Of a stretch of DNA of 64,000 bases, positions 60,260 through 64,000 are shown in pieces. The stretch comes from Scleromitrula shiraiana (lineage: Eukaryota; Ascomycota; Leotiomycetes; Helotiales; Sclerotiniaceae), in contig JABELC010000008.1 of assembly GCA_028455995.1 (NCBI GenBank), positions 1,363,501-1,427,500 of the forward strand, read 5' to 3'. Each line of letters starts with the position of its first letter. Within the stretch, counting starts at the first letter, position 1. The notes beneath the pieces were generated by a model that was not told the DNA's origin, searched no databases, and worked only from the letters and a program-made list of their open reading frames with translations. The position numbers and the translations under genes are program-made.

Positions 60260-61017
60260 TTTGAGAAATAGTAATTGATTGATTTGCAATTACCCTCGTC
60301 TTTTGGTCGCTGTTGTGATGGTTTGTCGATTTTTCGATTTTTCAAAATATTTCGAGCTCTTCAAATTTTACCGACAAGAATTTTGGTGGAGGGCCGATAC
60401 ACTAGGACTTAGATAGCTTAGCTCCCGCTATCACGTGATTAGTGCATTGACAAATCAAAATCGAGGAAAGAAAATTTCTGAATTCGAGCAACCAATCAAG
60501 TAAAGAGGGAGAATTAGATATTTCTACACTCCTAGGTATATAGATAGGTATATAGATAGGTAGGTATGTTGTAATTTAGAACTTTGATGGTTGTAAATGG
60601 TGTGTTGTATGTGTGATAGGCACTATTTAAGGAAATCGTAAGGGGGTGGAAGTGGCGAATAGATTGAGCTAAAAATCATAATTGTTATGTATGCTATGGT
60701 ACGTGGTTTAGAAGGCCTGCAGTTTAAAGTCGTGACATCCATCTCTCGTCTTCGCAATATTGTAAACTTCTCCGCAGTAAACGAAATTTGTTTCGTCAAT
60801 CTCTATCTAGTCTCTACATAAGCCCTCTTCAATGACATTCTAATGCCAAAAGGTATCACCCCTTTCATCCTAAACTAAATCCTAAACGCCCACAAGATGC
60901 ATACCTGAATTGTTTTAGATCCCCCAAAAACTCCGCCGTTAAGAAGATATCGTTATCACAGGTACCGCCCACTTAGAAAGAGGAAAGAAAAACGCCATGA
61001 AAATGCCATGATATACA
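60260..61017. other. Intergenic, CBF5 promoter and SAC3 3' region
   Basis: Tandem minus-strand spacing. It contains a CACGTG palindrome at 60432-60437 and about three copies of a GGTATATAGATA unit near 60536-60565. No exon is supported. Confidence 0.65.
60432..60437. promoter_or_regulatory. CACGTG E-box upstream of CBF5
   Basis: A perfect CACGTG within ATCACGTGAT, about 170 bp upstream of the CBF5 start. Such sites bind bHLH factors in fungi (Cbf1 and others). Its position fits a promoter element, but function here is not shown. Confidence 0.35.
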
Positions 61018-64000
61018 TTATGTTCCACTCCTACTCTCGGAATACCTAACGACTTCTCGTCTAAGCCACTCAGAGTCTTCATCCATCCTTTCTCTTACTC
61101 TCTTGGCTCTCTCAAACAGATCCTCATCATCCTCCGATCCACGCTTTTGTAACTCTCTCCCAGAACCTAAATCGTTCGACAGTATGGCTTTCGCTCTCTC
61201 TTTCAAACGCTGGATCTCATCATCGGCTGACGTTGTGAAAATTTCAGTGTACGCAGGTGGTTTGGCAGGACTGCTTCTTGGAATTAGTTGTCCGTTATGA
61301 AATCCCGATTGCTGAGCTCTCGATGGCTTGCTTATACCGTCAAAAGAATGTTTTCGATGCAATACGTCTTTGGCTGCTGAGCTCGCTAGAGGTGTTCCAT
61401 TTGGTAGAGTTGTAATACCTCTGGCTTTGAGTCGGAAGTAATCAGTCTGCACACCACTAATTTGAGGACGGTTTTCAAGTGTAGCATTGTAGTTGGGCAT
61501 AAGATGTATTCGAGAACCTCCACTCAAGAAAGAAGGATCCGAAAGTAGAGAGCGCCTAAGAGGGTTGTCTGATTGACCGCGACTATGCCCGTAGCTAGTC
61601 GAATCCGATGTTACAGAAGGCGTAGAAGATTTCTGTCGTTTGTTTCCACGTTCAATGTGACCGTTACTCACAATCTCGTGGATGTGATTGTTCGGGTTAT
61701 GCACACCATCCAAAATTCCCGAGGCACCTAAGAGGCTTTTAATGTTTGCTTGACGATCTTCTGAAGGCATTGATGCCGTCCTTTTTTTGTTTGTCGAAGC
61801 TCTGAAGTCGTCGACAACATGAGCTGAACGTGCTGCTTTGGATGCCCTAATACTTTGGGCAAAGTCTTTTCGGGCTTGTCGTGCCTCTCTACCCTTACGC
61901 CGCAGCCAAACACGGTGTGCATTGGCGCGCCACATGTGAAAATATTTGACAGCTAATGAACGACTTCGAAACTCGTCTGCTTCTTTCTGTGCCAGTTCCT
62001 CTTCTTCCTTTGCCATACGTTTAGCTTCCTTTCTCGCAGCTTTAGCCTGTTCTCTCCTGAATTGCTCCATAGTCTCTTCTAGTAAATTCTGGACCGTATA
62101 TGTGGTAAATTGCTCAACAAGACCTTCTTCACCAAGCGCTATCCATTCAGAAAATTTATCGAGCGAGTTTGCCTGAGACACTAGCGGTTGCACTGGTTCA
62201 GGAGGGCTCTTGGGCATAGACTTAAGTGATTGGCCATGATCTGGTTTGGACTCCGGTGTAGATTTTGGAATTTCTGGAGGCTGAACTAGTGATGGAGGTT
62301 CCGAGAAGCTGGGGAGGGTTTGAGGGAGAGGTTGAAATTGAGGGAGGTTTGGGGTTTGAGGTATAGGCTTGGGATCAGAGCCCCATGCATTTAATTTTGG
62401 CCGAGAAAGTGGTGAAGTTGCCGAGAGGAAATCAATCTTGGGTGGTGTTAGTTGTGTAGGCTCTGAGGTTTCTTTTGGCAATTGTGGTGTTGTGCTGCTA
62501 CTAGATGGCCAGGAAAACTTCGGGGGCTCAGTAGAAATAGATGTAGGCTGTGATGTCGGTGGGGTACTGGTAACTGGTGCGAACGAAGCGAAGAGACTTG
62601 CCGGCTTTTCCTGAATAGAAGTGTCTTTGGCAGTTGAGGAACTGCTTGTTTGGCTCTCAAGTCCTTTGAACGCAGAAAATGGAGAAGGAATAGGGGTAGG
62701 CGGCTGGAATTTAGGTGCCGGTTGAAATAATCCAGATACATTAGGAGATCCGGTCGGTGTCAGGGCTTGAGGAGTCGATTTTAAACCACCGATATTGTCC
62801 TTTACGAATAAACCATCCTCCGATGACGACTCATCATTCTGCTGCAAATCCCCAGATTCACTGCCTTGTATCTCTTCGTACACCGTCGTATCAATCACTT
62901 CCGTCAGAGAATGATCCCCACGTTTCTGTTCCACAATGCTTTCGGAATGAGGCTGCTTTCGTGGAGGAAAGGGATCAACAACCTGATTGTCTTGAGCTAA
63001 TGACAAACAGAAGTCATCATCTATCTCGTCAAATCGAAGGCCATAAGCGTCCCCAAAATCTAGAATGTCTGATTCATCGTCAAATTGCAAATACGTATTC
63101 AGTTTGCTTAAAGTCCAATCCTTCGTTTGATCACGTTGTCGGTGATAAGCTGAGAGTATTGTTTTGAATACATTTTTGCGAACTTCATTAAAATGCATCT
63201 CAGCAAAACAAGCCATTGTATATGAGACATTCCCATCTTTTAAGATGGTGAAGAAGCGAGCAAAGGCATTTTGAGCAACGTTTGTGGCGGAAAATGGTTG
63301 CAGCGGCCCACGTTGACTCCAGATATTTTGTAGTGCTTCAACCAAACTAACCGCGATCTTTATTTCCTCCGACTCTCCCCAAAACTTCCAGCCCCAGTTT
63401 TGTACCGTTTCCAGAATTCCAGGGTTGCTGCTATTTAGTAAGACATAATATGCTCTAAACTCTGCTTCGTTTTCACAAGGTATGTTTTGAAGATTGCAAT
63501 CTTCATATGCATGTATGAGCGAAAGTAGGGATTTGCTTAGTTGTTCGACTTCTTGCTGCTCCTCGAAATTTTCAGGTGCTGCACCAGGTTTCGACATTTG
63601 ATGTAATGCGGTGACGTGAAAGCGAGTGATCTTTTCTAAACAATAAACTTGATCGGCTAGTTCAGGGGGGCTCATTGAAGACTGAAAGACAAAGTCCCGA
63701 CGTATCGCTCGAGTTCGATCCCAAAGAAATTCATGTTGAGCCGCTAGATTCCCATCCTCACCTAGTACTGAGTGGATAAGATAGTCGAGTGTTTTTCTAA
63801 GCGCTGCGGGTGAGCGAACATCCTGAGGAAGAGGCGCATCTTCTCCAGCAGCCGATCTAGCCAGTTTTTTGATCATCTTCTGAGGTGATGGCCGAAGAGA
63901 TCCATCAGGAGAGAGTTCCCTCTCGGCACGTTGGACGTCATCTTCAATAATTCTCCTTATAATTTCCTCCTCTGGACACATCTGGTCACAAGTTCCTTTG
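61018..64000 (-). CDS. SAC3: mRNA export factor Sac3 (SAC3/GANP family), 5' end outside window
   Basis: Scaffold of the TREX-2 complex, which links transcription and nuclear pore mRNA export. A single long exon reaches the right edge in frame; at the edge it reads GTCDQMCPEEEIIRR, the conserved motif that opens the SAC3/GANP domain, so the true start lies beyond the window. The SAC3/GANP helical domain occupies about the first 310 visible residues (TLDYLIHSVLGEDGN, WDRTRAIRRDFVFQS, FRAYYVLLNSSNPG, NAFARFFTILKDGNVSYTMA). A long Ser/Pro/Thr-rich disordered region follows, then a charged helix (EQAKAARKEAKRMAKEEEEL) and KYFHMWRANAHRVWLRRKGR. This helix matches the Cdc31/Sus1-interacting CID of yeast Sac3. 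The C-terminus ends in a charged RERMDEDSEWLRREV stretch. Confidence 0.93.
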   Translation of the reverse strand, partial: KGTCDQMCPEEEIIRRIIEDDVQRAERELSPDGSLRPSPQKMIKKLARSAAGEDAPLPQDVRSPAALRKTLDYLIHSVLGEDGNLAAQHEFLWDRTRAIRRDFVFQSSMSPPELADQVYCLEKITRFHVTALHQMSKPGAAPENFEEQQEVEQLSKSLLSLIHAYEDCNLQNIPCENEAEFRAYYVLLNSSNPGILETVQNWGWKFWGESEEIKIAVSLVEALQNIWSQRGPLQPFSATNVAQNAFARFFTILKDGNVSYTMACFAEMHFNEVRKNVFKTILSAYHRQRDQTKDWTLSKLNTYLQFDDESDILDFGDAYGLRFDEIDDDFCLSLAQDNQVVDPFPPRKQPHSESIVEQKRGDHSLTEVIDTTVYEEIQGSESGDLQQNDESSSEDGLFVKDNIGGLKSTPQALTPTGSPNVSGLFQPAPKFQPPTPIPSPFSAFKGLESQTSSSSTAKDTSIQEKPASLFASFAPVTSTPPTSQPTSISTEPPKFSWPSSSSTTPQLPKETSEPTQLTPPKIDFLSATSPLSRPKLNAWGSDPKPIPQTPNLPQFQPLPQTLPSFSEPPSLVQPPEIPKSTPESKPDHGQSLKSMPKSPPEPVQPLVSQANSLDKFSEWIALGEEGLVEQFTTYTVQNLLEETMEQFRREQAKAARKEAKRMAKEEEELAQKEADEFRSRSLAVKYFHMWRANAHRVWLRRKGREARQARKDFAQSIRASKAARSAHVVDDFRASTNKKRTASMPSEDRQANIKSLLGASGILDGVHNPNNHIHEIVSNGHIERGNKRQKSSTPSVTSDSTSYGHSRGQSDNPLRRSLLSDPSFLSGGSRIHLMPNYNATLENRPQISGVQTDYFRLKARGITTLPNGTPLASSAAKDVLHRKHSFDGISKPSRAQQSGFHNGQLIPRSSPAKPPAYTEIFTTSADDEIQRLKERAKAILSNDLGSGRELQKRGSEDDEDLFERAKRVRERMDEDSEWLRREVVRYSESRSGT

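Noticed and set aside
1..64000. Search for tRNA, rRNA, CRISPR and bacterial-type mobile elements
   Set aside because: No T-arm-like GTTCGANNC with a matching acceptor stem, no regular spacer-repeat array and no integrase or transposase frame was found by eye.

Overview
The window is nuclear DNA of a filamentous ascomycete (Pezizomycotina). Genes carry short 50-100 bp spliceosomal introns with GTRNGT donors and CTAAC-like branch points. The gene set is fungal: CUE1, CCT8, RMD1, CBF5, SAC3, a DUF7053-type protein, 2EXR/F-box-like proteins and STAND/NLR genes. The AT-rich repeats and gene style resemble Leotiomycetes (Sclerotinia/Botrytis-like), but that placement is an inference. I see no tRNA, rRNA, CRISPR array or bacterial-type operon.

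Layout. 0-1.1 kb: 5' part of an FAD amine oxidase (-). 1.1-4.4 kb: intergenic with a short AT-rich TIR element. 4.4-6.1 kb: MFS transporter (+). 6.7-8.8 kb: Ser-rich protein with a coding 21-bp minisatellite (-). 9.6-10.3 kb: CUE1 (-). 11.2-12.5 kb: DUF7053-like protein (-). 13.6-15.2 kb: secreted two-module lectin-like protein (-). 16.3-18.1 kb: CCT8 (-), divergent from an INO80F/Nht1-like gene (18.7-19.7 kb, +). 20.8-22.6 kb: RMD1 (-). 22.9-23.8 kb: very AT-rich element with terminal inverted repeats.

24.6-36.6 kb is a fast-evolving block. It holds an intact NB-ARC/TPR NLR with an unusual C-terminal array of an [IV][DN]RxGxxM motif, two divergent 2EXR/F-box-like genes, and a decayed NACHT/ankyrin NLR pseudogene. 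36.6-47.0 kb is a gene-poor stretch with an AT-rich, palindrome-rich island. 47.0-50.8 kb: a RING-PH-vWA protein of Far1/Ste5 architecture (+). 50.8-55.2 kb: gene-poor. 55.3-57.4 kb: class III CoA-transferase-like gene (-). 58.6-60.3 kb: CBF5 (-). 61.0 kb to the edge: SAC3 (-), its 5' end outside the window.

Housekeeping functions (protein folding, ER-associated degradation, pseudouridylation, mRNA export, chromatin remodelling) flank the accessory block. The most unusual signals are the NLR motif array, the decayed second NLR beside it, and the two TIR-bounded AT-rich elements. Exon boundaries were derived by hand from splice consensus and frame continuity. Where total lengths came out as whole codons and joined conserved motifs, the model is given with higher confidence.
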